A stretch of DNA of 64,000 nucleotides from an uncultured Porphyromonadaceae bacterium (GCA_946187345.1 CAMHQD010000005.1:1-64000), one strand, 5' to 3'. Numbered from the stretch's first letter, positions 26,214 to 34,416 are shown. The notes: generated by a model not told the origin, from the sequence alone. A program made the numbers and translations.

Positions 26214-26986
26214 AGATATTGGTAATGGGGGCCGGCAAGATGGGCTCCTTCTTCTGCGACCTGCTCACGCGCGAGCACGAGGTGGCAATATATGACACGT
26301 GCAAGGAACGGTTGCGGTTCACCTTTGACGCGTTGCGGTTCACTTCGCTTGACGAGGTGGACGCTTTCGCGCCCGAACTGCTCATCAACGCTGTGACAGT
26401 CAAGTACACCATCGAGGCGTTCAATGCCGTGCTGCCTCATCTGCCGACGGGCTGTATCATCAGTGACATTGCCTCGGTGAAAACGGGTTTGCCGGAGTTT
26501 TACACATCACAGACTCACCCGTTTGTGAGCACTCACCCGATGTTTGGTCCCACATTCGCGTCGTTGAGCAACCTCGCTAATGAGAACGCGATTATCATCA
26601 GTGAGGGAAACCACTTGGGCAAAGTGTTTTTCCGCGACCTGTATAAGTCGCTGGGACTGAACGTGTGTGAGTACACATTCGCCGAACACGATGAGACAAT
26701 CGCCTATTCGTTGTCGATACCATTTGCAAGCACATTGGTTTTTGGCAGTGTGATGAAACATCAGGACGCGCCGGGCACGACGTTCAAGCGCCATTTGGCC
26801 ATTGCTCGCGGCCTGATGAGTGAGGACGACTACCTGTTGCAGGAGATTTTGTTCAACCCCCACACTGCCGGGCAACTCGAGCGCATTCAGGCGCGGCTTG
26901 ATGAGTTGCGCGCGATTATCGAGCGTCACGACGCTCCGGCGATGAAGTCGTTCCTCGACGAGGTGAGGGATAATATCGAGCGATAG
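26210..26986 (+). CDS. tyrA: Prephenate dehydrogenase
   Basis: Oxidises prephenate to 4-hydroxyphenylpyruvate in tyrosine synthesis. 258 residues. The Rossmann start is MKILVMGAGKMGSFF, followed by ISDIASVKTGLP and the substrate region THPMFGPTFAS. A helical C-terminal half completes the usual dimer domain. It has no ACT domain. Translational coupling to the DAHP synthase/chorismate mutase gene (overlap ATGA) closes the operon. A small 7-bp hairpin (27006-27022) follows before tsaD. Confidence 0.9.
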   Translation: MKILVMGAGKMGSFFCDLLTREHEVAIYDTCKERLRFTFDALRFTSLDEVDAFAPELLINAVTVKYTIEAFNAVLPHLPTGCIISDIASVKTGLPEFYTSQTHPFVSTHPMFGPTFASLSNLANENAIIISEGNHLGKVFFRDLYKSLGLNVCEYTFAEHDETIAYSLSIPFASTLVFGSVMKHQDAPGTTFKRHLAIARGLMSEDDYLLQEILFNPHTAGQLERIQARLDELRAIIERHDAPAMKSFLDEVRDNIER

Positions 26987-27005
26987 AAATGTGTAATAAA
27001 TGACA

Positions 27006-27022
27006 AAGTGACACGGTCACTT
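27006..27022 (+). terminator. Small hairpin after tyrA
   Basis: AAGTGAC-ACG-GTCACTT is a perfect 7-bp stem in the 54-bp gap between tyrA and tsaD. There is no T tract, so termination is uncertain. Confidence 0.4.
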
Positions 27023-27040
27023 CGCACTCCACTCAATTAA

Positions 27041-28051
27041 ATGATTATATTAGGAATAGAGTCGTCTTGCGACGACACATCGGCGGCCGTGATAGACGAC
27101 TGCGTGCTGCTGTCGAGCGTTATAGCGAGTCAAAAGGTGCATGAGGCTTACGGCGGAGTGGTGCCTGAACTGGCTTCGCGTGCCCATCAACAAAATATCG
27201 TGCCGGTGGTGAGTGAGGCCATTCGCCAGGCTGGCATCGACCGCAAGGATATTGGCGCGGTGGCGTTTACTCGCGGCCCCGGGTTGCCCGGTTCGCTCCA
27301 TGTGGGCTGCGCCTTTGCCAAGGGACTTGCTTTGGCATTGAATGTTCCGCTTGTTGATGTGAACCACCTGCACGGGCATGTGCTCGCTCATTTTGTGAAA
27401 CATAAGCCGGACGATGAGGTGCCCGAGTTCCCGTACCTGTGTCTTCTGGTGAGCGGCGGTAATTCGCAGATTATCCGCGTGGACTCGCCGGCAGAGATGA
27501 TCGTGCTCGGGCAGACGATTGATGACGCGGCGGGCGAGGCGTTTGACAAGTGCGCCAAGGTGATGGGCCTGCCCTATCCCGGCGGACCGGTCATCGACCG
27601 TTTGGCGGCCGAAGGCGACCCGTCACGATTTAAGTTCGCAAAACCGCATATTGACGGTTATAATTATAGTTTCAGCGGCCTGAAGACATCGTTTCTTTAT
27701 ACCCTGCGTGATGCCCTCAAGGAAAATCCCAACTTCATTGAGGAGAACAAGGCCGACTTGGCAGCGTCGTTGCAACGCACGATTGTGGATATTTTGATGC
27801 ACCAGTTCACGCGTGCCATCAAGGACACAGGCATCAAGACGATTGCCATCGGCGGGGGAGTGAGCGCCAATAGCGGTGTGCGTGACGCAGTGGCCGACTA
27901 TGCGCGTCGCCATCGTCTGCGGGCATTCATCCCGGAGCGGTCGTTCACTACCGACAATGCCGCGATGATTGCGGTTGCCGGTTGGTTTAAGGCTCAACGC
28001 GGCGAGTTCTGCGACCCGACAGAGCCTCCGTTTGCCAGAGTAGTGATTTGA
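27041..28051 (+). CDS. tsaD: tRNA N6-threonylcarbamoyladenosine transferase TsaD
   Basis: Catalytic subunit that transfers the threonylcarbamoyl group to A37 of ANN-reading tRNAs, working with TsaB and TsaE. 336 residues, full length. ASKHA-type motifs: GIESSCDDTSAAV at the start, the metal-binding VNHLHGHVLAH near residue 110, LLVSGGNSQI, DDAAGEAFDK near 165, and GGGVSANSGVR near 270. Essential in most bacteria. It follows the aromatic operon after 54 bp, and the hairpin in that gap may give partial separation. Confidence 0.97.
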   Translation: MIILGIESSCDDTSAAVIDDCVLLSSVIASQKVHEAYGGVVPELASRAHQQNIVPVVSEAIRQAGIDRKDIGAVAFTRGPGLPGSLHVGCAFAKGLALALNVPLVDVNHLHGHVLAHFVKHKPDDEVPEFPYLCLLVSGGNSQIIRVDSPAEMIVLGQTIDDAAGEAFDKCAKVMGLPYPGGPVIDRLAAEGDPSRFKFAKPHIDGYNYSFSGLKTSFLYTLRDALKENPNFIEENKADLAASLQRTIVDILMHQFTRAIKDTGIKTIAIGGGVSANSGVRDAVADYARRHRLRAFIPERSFTTDNAAMIAVAGWFKAQRGEFCDPTEPPFARVVI

Positions 28052-28062
28052 TAAACGTCTAA

Positions 28063-28208
28063 GGTTGAGGGGGTGAGAGGTTGAGCCTCGCGCTGGCGCG
28101 CTCGGGGATAATGGATTTGCCTCCGGGATGGCCAAGCCCAACATTTCTTCCCAATCGCGATAGCGATTGGCTCAACCTCTCAACACCTCAACCCTCAACC
28201 TCTCAACC
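28063..28208. repeat. Palindromic intergenic element with 24-bp inverted ends
   Basis: The arm 28063-28086 and the arm 28170-28193 are reverse complements with two mismatches. Between them lie CGCGC-TG-GCGCG and a perfect hairpin CCAATCGC-GATA-GCGATTGG (28151-28170). The right side continues with further copies of the 7-mer CTCAACC up to 28208, ten bases before the cinA start. It looks like a small non-coding repeat element (MITE- or REP-like). No target-site duplication could be recognised. Confidence 0.65.
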
Positions 28209-28218
28209 TATAAACAAA

Positions 28219-29463
28219 ATGCGTTACGATATAATTGCGATTGGAGATGAACTGCTCATTGGTCAGGTGACCGATACAAACAGCGGTGCGATAGCGCGGA
28301 TGCTCTCGCCGCACGGGTGGCAACTGAATGAGACGCGCGTTATCGGCGATGACGCGGCGGCTATTACCGCGGCTCTTGACGCGGCGTTGGCCGAGGTGGA
28401 TGTCGTGTTGATGACCGGCGGACTCGGTCCCACCAAGGACGACATCACCAAACCGGCGCTGGCGCGCTACTTCGGCGGCGAGATGCGTTGGGACGAGACT
28501 GTGGAGGCCGATGTGCGCCGCGTGTTTGCGGCGCGAGGCTTGGAGTTGAACGAGTCGACGCTATCGCAGGCGTGGGTACCGTCGTCGTGCCGCGTGATTC
28601 ACAACCGCGTGGGTACGGCGCCGCTGATGTGGTTTGAACGCGATGGCAAGGTGGCAGTGAGTATGCCCGGTGTGCCTCATGAGACATTGACGATGATGCG
28701 TGAGGCGGTGTTGCCGCGATTGCTCGAGCGGTTCCCGTCCGGCGAGAGTATCGAGCACCGCACAACGGTTGTGGCCGGCGTCATCGAGAGCAAACTATCG
28801 GAGCGTTTGGAGGCCTTTGAAGCGGCGTTGCCCACGTTTTTCCATTTGGCTTATCTGCCGGAGGCCGGGCTCATCCGGTTGCGCCTGACCGGACGTCATC
28901 CTGACGCGGAGTTACTGCATCACATGGTGGACGAGATTGACGACAGGCTGCAGCAAGAACTTGGAGAATATGCCATTTGCCGCGGCGACAAGCCGCTGGC
29001 GGCAATCGTCGGCGACCGTCTGAGTGAGCGTGGCCTCACGGTGGCGACGGCCGAGAGTTGCACCGGCGGCAATATAGCCCACCGCTTGACGCTCATTGCC
29101 GGCAGCAGCGAGTACTTTCGCGGTGGGGTAGTGGCCTATAGCAACGATGTGAAGCGAGACGTGCTTGGAGTGAGCCGTGACGACCTGGACGCTTACGGCG
29201 CGGTGAGCGAACCGGTAGTGCGGCAGATGGCATTGGGTGCGTGTCGTGTGACCGGCAGCGACTGCGCCGTAGCCACCAGCGGTATCGCCGGTCCCGGCGG
29301 CGGCACGCCCGAGAAGCCCGTGGGCACCGTGTGGATTGCGGCCGCAGTCCGTGGCCATGTCGTCACGCGCCTGCTTCACCTGCCCGGTGACCGCCGCCGC
29401 GTGATAGACCGTGCGACCACCGAGGCTTTGCTACTGCTTTTGAAGATGTTAGATGTTAGATGA
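28219..29463 (+). CDS. cinA: CinA-family protein (nicotinamide-nucleotide amidase, competence/damage-inducible)
   Basis: 414 residues from the ATG at 28219 (MRYDIIAIGDELLIGQVTDTN); the reading frame upstream is made of the palindromic element and is not coding. The N-terminal MoCF/COG1058 domain (about 1-170) has TGGLGPTKDD and SMPGVPHE. The C-terminal domain (about 255-410) is the deamidase, with the Ser/Lys-type segment VATAESCTGGNIAHRL, SEYFRGGVVAYSNDVK, and ATSGIAGPGGGTPEKPVGTV. It removes the amide of nicotinamide mononucleotide in pyridine nucleotide salvage. The last bases overlap possible starts of the next gene. Confidence 0.93.
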   Translation: MRYDIIAIGDELLIGQVTDTNSGAIARMLSPHGWQLNETRVIGDDAAAITAALDAALAEVDVVLMTGGLGPTKDDITKPALARYFGGEMRWDETVEADVRRVFAARGLELNESTLSQAWVPSSCRVIHNRVGTAPLMWFERDGKVAVSMPGVPHETLTMMREAVLPRLLERFPSGESIEHRTTVVAGVIESKLSERLEAFEAALPTFFHLAYLPEAGLIRLRLTGRHPDAELLHHMVDEIDDRLQQELGEYAICRGDKPLAAIVGDRLSERGLTVATAESCTGGNIAHRLTLIAGSSEYFRGGVVAYSNDVKRDVLGVSRDDLDAYGAVSEPVVRQMALGACRVTGSDCAVATSGIAGPGGGTPEKPVGTVWIAAAVRGHVVTRLLHLPGDRRRVIDRATTEALLLLLKMLDVR

Positions 29464-29476
29464 AATGCCAAAGATT

Positions 29477-30700
29477 ATGAAACCAATATCACGATTACTC
29501 TTTTTGTCGGCATTGCTGCTCGCGTCACATAACGCGTGGGCACAGTCATCCGGCTACCCGAAACTTGACGCGTGGGTGCAGATTTGGAAAACCGGACACC
29601 GCACTTACTTCGGATACCCCGTTAACCAGCAGTCACAGATGCGCGACTTCTATGAGTGGTACCTGTCGACCGGAATGGAGTCGGTGAACCTCAACAACGC
29701 CGGCGACCCGATGACCGACTCGCCGTGGACGATGTCGTCGCAGGCTTTTGAGCGCGATGTGATTGAGTATTTCGCTCCGCTATATGATTTCGACAAGGAC
29801 AACGTGTGGGGCATCGTGACCCATAGCGGCACCGATGGCAATAACCATGGCATATACTTCGGTGCCAACTATCTGAAGAATAAAACCCAAAAAGATCCGA
29901 TAGTCTACGTGAGCGACGAGGCTCACTATTCCAACTTGCGTCTAACTGACCTGCAGAACCTTGACGTGCGATTAATCAAGAGCGACCGAATGGGCCGTAT
30001 GATTCCCGAAGAGTTGGAGAAATCGTTGGACACTTCGCGACCCGCCCTGATTATTTACGCGATGGGATCAACGTTCAAGGGAGCCATCGACGACATCCCC
30101 ACTTTGAACGCTGTGCTTGCCGACCATCCGGAGTTGCCCGGCATCTACCGCCACGTTGACGCGGCTTTGTTTGGCGGCTACCTGCCGTTCACGCGTTATC
30201 GCGATATGGTGAGCCAACGCGAATTGGACTACGAGTCCATCGCCATCAGCGGTCACAAGTTTTTCGGCATCGACTCGCCGTCGGGCTTGTTCTTGTGTAC
30301 GCGCGATGTGTATGACAACCAGACGGACTTCAATGTGACGTATCTCAACTTCAACATGAAGATGATCAACTGTTCGCGCGACGCGGTGCAGCCGCTCAAG
30401 TTCTGGTGGCTGATACAGAAGGTGGGTACCGAGGGATGGACCCGTCAGGCCGAGCAAATGCTTGCCTGCACCGATTATCTGAAGCAGCGGCTCGACGAAA
30501 TTGGCTGGCCCGCATGGCGTAATGAGTTCAGCAACACCGTCTTCTTCCGTCGTCCGTCCAAGCGTGTCATCTCGGAGTACACCCTCGCTTTGGGCCACGA
30601 TGAGAACTTCGGCGGCGATTTGGCTCACGTCGTTGTGATGCAGCACGTGACCAAAGACAAAATCGACACCTTCATCAACACTCTCCTCAATGACGATTAA
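29477..30700 (+). CDS. Exported PLP-dependent decarboxylase, histidine-decarboxylase-like
   Basis: Group II PLP decarboxylase. With the start at 29477 it has 407 residues. ATGs at 29453 and 29465 are in frame and would lengthen the N-terminus. Residues 1-22 (KPISRLLFLSALLLASHNAWA) form a textbook signal peptide. The enzyme body has WGIVTHSGTDGN near 111-122, DEAHYS with the PLP-stacking His150, HVDAALFGG with Asp228, and ISGHKFFG with the Schiff-base Lys261. The layout follows the PLP-type histidine decarboxylases of enteric bacteria, but substrate residues were not verified. An exported decarboxylase would work in the periplasm, which is unusual for this family. The gene overlaps or abuts cinA and ends before a strong terminator. 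Confidence 0.85.
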   Translation: MKPISRLLFLSALLLASHNAWAQSSGYPKLDAWVQIWKTGHRTYFGYPVNQQSQMRDFYEWYLSTGMESVNLNNAGDPMTDSPWTMSSQAFERDVIEYFAPLYDFDKDNVWGIVTHSGTDGNNHGIYFGANYLKNKTQKDPIVYVSDEAHYSNLRLTDLQNLDVRLIKSDRMGRMIPEELEKSLDTSRPALIIYAMGSTFKGAIDDIPTLNAVLADHPELPGIYRHVDAALFGGYLPFTRYRDMVSQRELDYESIAISGHKFFGIDSPSGLFLCTRDVYDNQTDFNVTYLNFNMKMINCSRDAVQPLKFWWLIQKVGTEGWTRQAEQMLACTDYLKQRLDEIGWPAWRNEFSNTVFFRRPSKRVISEYTLALGHDENFGGDLAHVVVMQHVTKDKIDTFINTLLNDD

Positions 30701-30737
30701 GTTTTAATTGACAAGAGAACAGGAGAGTTCTCAGAAA

Positions 30738-30790
30738 AGAGAACAGGAGCGCTTTGTAGGCAAGAGAAGTCGCTCCTGTTCTCTTTTTTT
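30738..30790 (+). terminator. Strong Rho-independent terminator after the decarboxylase gene
   Basis: AGAGAACAGGAGCG (30738-30751) and CGCTCCTGTTCTCT (30771-30784) are perfect complements over 14 bp and are followed by a run of seven T. The left arm sequence AGAGAACAGGAG also occurs as a direct repeat at 30715-30726. Confidence 0.9.
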
Positions 30791-30826
30791 CTACTGTGTT
30801 CCTGTCTCGGCAATTTACGAAAATAC

Positions 30827-30960
30827 GGGCAGTTGCTCCAACCCTGGAGCCAGTTGTGGGTTACAGCAAGCAAAAGACTGCCTCTGGAAGAGGCTCAATA
30901 TACGTCACCCCACCGAGCATTCGCTCGGGTGTAATATAAATAACGCCCTCCGGGCTGAGG
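30827..30960. repeat. Cluster of small palindromes in an intergenic region
   Basis: Several hairpin units follow one another: GCTCC-AACCCT-GGAGC, GCCTCT-GGA-AGAGGC, CCGAGC-ATTC-GCTCGG and CGCCCTCCGGGCTG. The palindromes and the lack of coding potential suggest REP-like intergenic DNA. A short reading frame over 30708-30992 is not supported. The rest of the 681-base gap (30961-31185) is AT-rich and holds only the palindrome at 31011-31023. Confidence 0.5.
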
Positions 30961-31010
30961 TCACTTCCACCTTGAGAATTGAATTATTATAATTTGCGAA
31001 ACTTCAATAT

Positions 31011-31023
31011 AATGATTATCATT
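31011..31023. promoter_or_regulatory. Palindrome similar to half of a Fur box
   Basis: AATGAT-T-ATCATT is a perfect 13-bp palindrome. With its flanks it matches about 14 of 19 positions of the classical Fur box. No good promoter or gene is directly next to it, and rplM starts 360 bp further on. The function is doubtful. Confidence 0.2.
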
Positions 31024-31185
31024 TAACCGCGAATTAAACGTATTTTGTTTTTCAATTACCCATGCGATTCGTTATATAGTCAATACTTTTCGGGAAATTT
31101 CAGAATTTTTTGTGAGCCTTCTTTTCTTGGTAGTTAAAGTTTGTTAAATATTATTGTTGTGTGGGAGTCGGAGAGTGGTGAGTGG

Positions 31186-31215
31186 TTGCCATGTCGTGAA
31201 AATGTTGTACCTTTG
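31186..31215 (+). promoter_or_regulatory. -33/-7 promoter of the rplM-rpsI-rpsB-tsf cluster
   Basis: TTG (31186-31188) and TACCTTTG (31208-31215) are 19 bp apart. Transcription would start near 31221. Confidence 0.8.
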
Positions 31216-31220
31216 CGGCA

Positions 31221-31381
31221 CCGATTATATCCAACATTAACCAACGCTTGGAGCCATGGTGGGCATTTGGCCGTGTCTGCCGTGTGTACTTTGGGCAAAA
31301 ATTTAACTATTTATCAGTAATCCTCCCTAACTCCCTCCTACTGAATGAAGGGAAGAAACGGAGAAACATTATTTTAAAGAA
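31221..31381 (+). promoter_or_regulatory. Long 5' leader of the rplM operon
   Basis: About 160 nt lie between the predicted start of transcription and the GTG of rplM. This is far longer than the 20-40 nt leaders of most other genes here. The part before the gene (31321-31364) holds the TCCTCCC...CCCTCC / GGGAAG...GGAG pattern, which can fold and is also seen before rpsB and after wzc. Ribosomal protein leaders often bind their own product, but no known leader family was recognised. Confidence 0.45.
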
Positions 31382-31861
31382 GTGGATACTTTAAGTTACA
31401 AGACCGTTTCGGCTAACGCCGCGACTGTCCAGAAAGAATGGGTAGTGGTCGATGCTACCGATCAGATTCTGGGTCGCTTGTGCTCGAAGGTTGCAAAACT
31501 CCTCCGTGGCAAGTACAAGCCCAACTTCACTCCGCACGTGGACTGCGGTGACAATGTGATTATTATCAATGCCGACAAGGTTCGCATGACCGGCAAGAAG
31601 TGGAATGAGCGCCAGTATGTGAGTTACACGGGCTATCCCGGTGGCCAGCGTTTCGCCACTCCGGCTATCCTGCAGGCGAAGAGCCTGCGTCGCGGCGGCA
31701 AGGCCGGCAAGCACCCCCTGTTCATCCATGTGGTGAAGGGTATGCTTCCCAAGAATCGCCTGGGTGCGAAGTTGCTCAACAACCTGTATGTGTACAACGG
31801 CAGCGAGCATCCCCACGAGGCGCAGCAGCCCAAGGCAATCGACATCAACACCCTTAACTAA
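31382..31861 (+). CDS. rplM: 50S ribosomal protein L13
   Basis: 159 residues. The start is GTG (MDTLSYKTVSANAATV, the usual Bacteroidetes N-terminus). Signature segments are WVVVDATDQILGRLCSKVA, LLRGKYKPNFTPHVDCGD and the conserved VKGMLPKNRLG. It binds 23S rRNA early in assembly of the large subunit. rpsI follows after 12 bp, the universal rplM-rpsI pair, and rpsB and tsf complete the cluster. Confidence 0.98.
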   Translation: MDTLSYKTVSANAATVQKEWVVVDATDQILGRLCSKVAKLLRGKYKPNFTPHVDCGDNVIIINADKVRMTGKKWNERQYVSYTGYPGGQRFATPAILQAKSLRRGGKAGKHPLFIHVVKGMLPKNRLGAKLLNNLYVYNGSEHPHEAQQPKAIDINTLN

Positions 31862-31873
31862 GCAATCGGAGAT

Positions 31874-32263
31874 ATGGAAAACAAGATCAATGCAGTTGGC
31901 CGCCGCAAGGCAGCAGTCGCCCGCGTTTTTGTCAGCGAGGGCACCGGTGTGATCACCATCAACAAGCGCACTCTGGCCGAGTATTTCCCCTCGCCGATTC
32001 TTCAGTTTATCGTCAAGCAGCCGCTGACAACCCTCGATGTTGCCGAGAAGTATGACATTCAGGTCAACCTTGACGGTGGTGGCTACAAGGGCCAAGCCGA
32101 GGCTTTGCGTCTGGCTATCGCCCGTGCGCTGGTTAAGATTAACGCTGATGACAAGAGCGCTTTGCGCAAGGAAGGCTTTATGACTCGCGACCCGCGTGTT
32201 GTCGAGCGTAAGAAGCCGGGTCAGCCCAAGGCTCGCAAGCGCTTCCAGTTCAGCAAGCGTTAA
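31874..32263 (+). CDS. rpsI: 30S ribosomal protein S9
   Basis: 129 residues, full length. It starts with INAVGRRKAAVARVFV, has GGGYKGQAEALRLAIARAL in the middle, and ends with the basic tail GQPKARKRFQFSKR, which reaches the P-site tRNA on the ribosome. It is the second gene of the rplM operon. Confidence 0.98.
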   Translation: MENKINAVGRRKAAVARVFVSEGTGVITINKRTLAEYFPSPILQFIVKQPLTTLDVAEKYDIQVNLDGGGYKGQAEALRLAIARALVKINADDKSALRKEGFMTRDPRVVERKKPGQPKARKRFQFSKR

Positions 32264-32268
32264 CGAGA

Positions 32269-32443
32269 GTTTAGTATCTAAACCGTGTCGACTCACGTGC
32301 CGCGCGAGCGCTGCATGACTACCCCACGGTTGGATGTCCTCCGTCATCAAGGAGGAACATTATTAACAAGAAAGTAAACAATCCTCCCCCAAGCCCTTCC
32401 TAAATTAGAGGGTAGAAGAGGAGAAATTTCAAAAAACAAAAAA
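32269..32443 (+). promoter_or_regulatory. Structured spacer before rpsB, possible S2 leader
   Basis: The 180-bp gap between rpsI and rpsB holds three good hairpins: GTTTAG-TAT-CTAAAC (about 32269-32283), AACCGTG paired with CACGGTT across about 38 bases, and TCCTCC-GTCATCAA-GGAGGA. A C-rich/G-rich pattern at 32382-32425 resembles those at 31321 and 39685. In several bacteria S2 represses its own operon through such a leader. That role is inferred here. Confidence 0.45.
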
Positions 32444-33259
32444 ATGCAAATTCCCACATTTGAACAACTGCTGGAGGCCACGTGCCACTTCGGTCACCTC
32501 AAGCGCAAATGGAACCCCGCAATGGCTCCTTATATCTTCATGGAGCGCAACGGTATCCACATCATCGACCTTTACAAGACGCAGGCCATGCTTGACCGCG
32601 CTGCTCAGGCTTTGGCGAACATCGTTCGTCAGGGTCGCGACGTTCTTTTCGTCGCCACCAAGAAGCAGGCCAAGCAAGTCGTCGCCGACCACGCCCAGAG
32701 CGTCGGCATGCCGTTTGTGATTGAGCGCTGGCCCGGTGGTATGCTCACCAACTTTGGCACCATCAAGAAGGCTGTTCGCAAGATGACGACCATCGACAAG
32801 ATGATGGAGGACGGCACGTTTGACAACATGTCGAAGCGTGAGCGTCTGCAGATTACCCGCCAGCGTGCCAAGTTGGAGAAGAACCTCGGTTCGATCGCCA
32901 ACATGAGCCGCCTGCCGGCCGCTCTGTTTGTGGTCGACGTGCTGAAGGAGCACATTGCCGTCGCTGAGGCCAACCGCCTGGGTATTCCCGTGTTTGCGAT
33001 GGTCGACACCAACAGTGACCCCTCCAACATTGACTATGTAATTCCCGCCAATGACGACGCGTCGAAGAGCATTGATTTGATTATGGCCACGTTGTGTGCC
33101 GCCATCAAGGAGGCTGTTGCCGAGCGTAAAGCCGGTGAGCCTTCGGAGCCTGCCGAGGGCGAGCAGGGAGAGCGTCAGCCGCGTGAGCGCCGTCGTCGTA
33201 TGGTGCGTCGCCGCGGCGACGATGAGGCCCCTGCCGCAGAGGCCCCTGCTGCCGAGTGA
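32444..33259 (+). CDS. rpsB: 30S ribosomal protein S2
   Basis: 271 residues. The core (1-225) has FEQLLEATCHFGHLKRKWNP, then YIFMERNGIHIIDLYKT, FVATKKQAKQVV, RWPGGMLTNF and VFAMVDTNSDPSNIDYVIP, the standard S2 signatures. The last 45 residues form an extra tail, first acidic, then very arginine-rich (RERRRRMVRRRGDD), then Ala/Pro/Glu. Such tails occur in S2 of Bacteroidetes. It is co-oriented with tsf, as in nearly all bacteria. Confidence 0.98.
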   Translation: MQIPTFEQLLEATCHFGHLKRKWNPAMAPYIFMERNGIHIIDLYKTQAMLDRAAQALANIVRQGRDVLFVATKKQAKQVVADHAQSVGMPFVIERWPGGMLTNFGTIKKAVRKMTTIDKMMEDGTFDNMSKRERLQITRQRAKLEKNLGSIANMSRLPAALFVVDVLKEHIAVAEANRLGIPVFAMVDTNSDPSNIDYVIPANDDASKSIDLIMATLCAAIKEAVAERKAGEPSEPAEGEQGERQPRERRRRMVRRRGDDEAPAAEAPAAE

Positions 33260-33383
33260 CAATAGCGTGTAGCATGTAACTAATGCAGTGGTGGCTCCGC
33301 GATGTCGCTCGACTTGACAATGCGGTGTCACCACTACTTTAAAAATTAAGAATCAACAATACAAAAACATCAAATACAGAACA

Positions 33384-34382
33384 ATGGCTGTAACAATTGA
33401 AGACATCAAGAAACTGCGCAACCTGACCGGTGCCGGCTTGAGTGACTGCAAGAAGGCTTTGATCGAGGCCGAGAACGATTTGGATAAGGCTGTGGAGTTG
33501 ATCCGCAAGCGTGGTCAGGCTATCGCCGCCAAGCGTGAGGATCGCGATGCCGCTCAGGGTGTGGCTTTGGCCAAGACAGTTGGCGAGTTTGCCGCCATCG
33601 TCGCCCTGAAGTGCGAGACCGACTTTGTGGCTGCCAACGAGAAGTTTGTTGGCCTTGCTAACCGTATTCTTGACGCCGCCGTTGAGGCTCGCGTGAAGAG
33701 CATGGACGAACTGCAGGCGCTGGTGATAGACGGCAAGACTGTGCCCGAGTTGATAACCGAACTGAGCGGTATTACCGGCGAGAAGATGGAGTTGGGCGCA
33801 TACGAGTGCCTTGAGGCTCCGTTCAACGTGATTTATAACCACTTCAACAAGAAGTTGGCGACCATCGTGTCGTTCAACAAGGCTGAGGTTGATCCCGATG
33901 TGGCCAAGGGCGTTGCCATGCAGGCCGCGTCGATGAACCCGACCGCCGCCACCCGCGACCAGATTCCTCAGAGCGTGATTGACGAGGAGTTGCGCATCGC
34001 CGTTGACAAGACTCGCGATGAGTTGGTGAAGAAGGCTGTTGAGGCCGCGTTGAAGAAGGCCGGTTTCAATCCTTACTACTGCGCCACCGAGGAGCACCAG
34101 GACGAGGCTGTCCGCAAGGGCTACATGACCGAGGAAGATGTCGCCAAGGCTCGCGAGATTATGAAGACTACCGCCGAGCAGAAGGCCGCGTCGCTTCCCG
34201 AGCAGATGATTCAGAACATCGCTCAGGGTCGCCTTGGCAAGTACTTCCAGGAGAACGTGCTGATGGAGCAGAACTACGAGGCCGCCGAGGGTGAGAAGAT
34301 CACGGTTGCCGAGTTCCTGGCCCGCAGCGACAAGGAGTTGAAGGCAATTGCCCTGAAGCGTGTGAACCTGAACGTCGACTAA
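33384..34382 (+). CDS. tsf: Translation elongation factor Ts
   Basis: 332 residues, the longer form usual in Bacteroidetes. The N-terminal UBA-like part is followed by the EF-Tu contact segment (KKLRNLTGAGLSDCKKAL), and KCETDFVAANEKF carries the TDF motif that enters EF-Tu. It catalyses GDP release from EF-Tu. It follows rpsB after 124 bp, and in this gap AGTGGTG (33287-33293) can pair with CACCACT (33329-33335). A terminator follows at 34417-34455. Confidence 0.98.
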   Translation: MAVTIEDIKKLRNLTGAGLSDCKKALIEAENDLDKAVELIRKRGQAIAAKREDRDAAQGVALAKTVGEFAAIVALKCETDFVAANEKFVGLANRILDAAVEARVKSMDELQALVIDGKTVPELITELSGITGEKMELGAYECLEAPFNVIYNHFNKKLATIVSFNKAEVDPDVAKGVAMQAASMNPTAATRDQIPQSVIDEELRIAVDKTRDELVKKAVEAALKKAGFNPYYCATEEHQDEAVRKGYMTEEDVAKAREIMKTTAEQKAASLPEQMIQNIAQGRLGKYFQENVLMEQNYEAAEGEKITVAEFLARSDKELKAIALKRVNLNVD

Positions 34383-34416
34383 CTTTAGAGTGTAGTCTAT
34401 AGCGTGTATAACTGAT

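Noticed and set aside
28081-28218. Upstream extension of cinA
   Set aside because: The bases belong to a palindromic repeat element. Conserved CinA sequence starts at 28219.
30708-30992. 94-codon ORF after the decarboxylase gene
   Set aside because: It runs through a terminator hairpin and a palindrome cluster and has no recognisable protein features.
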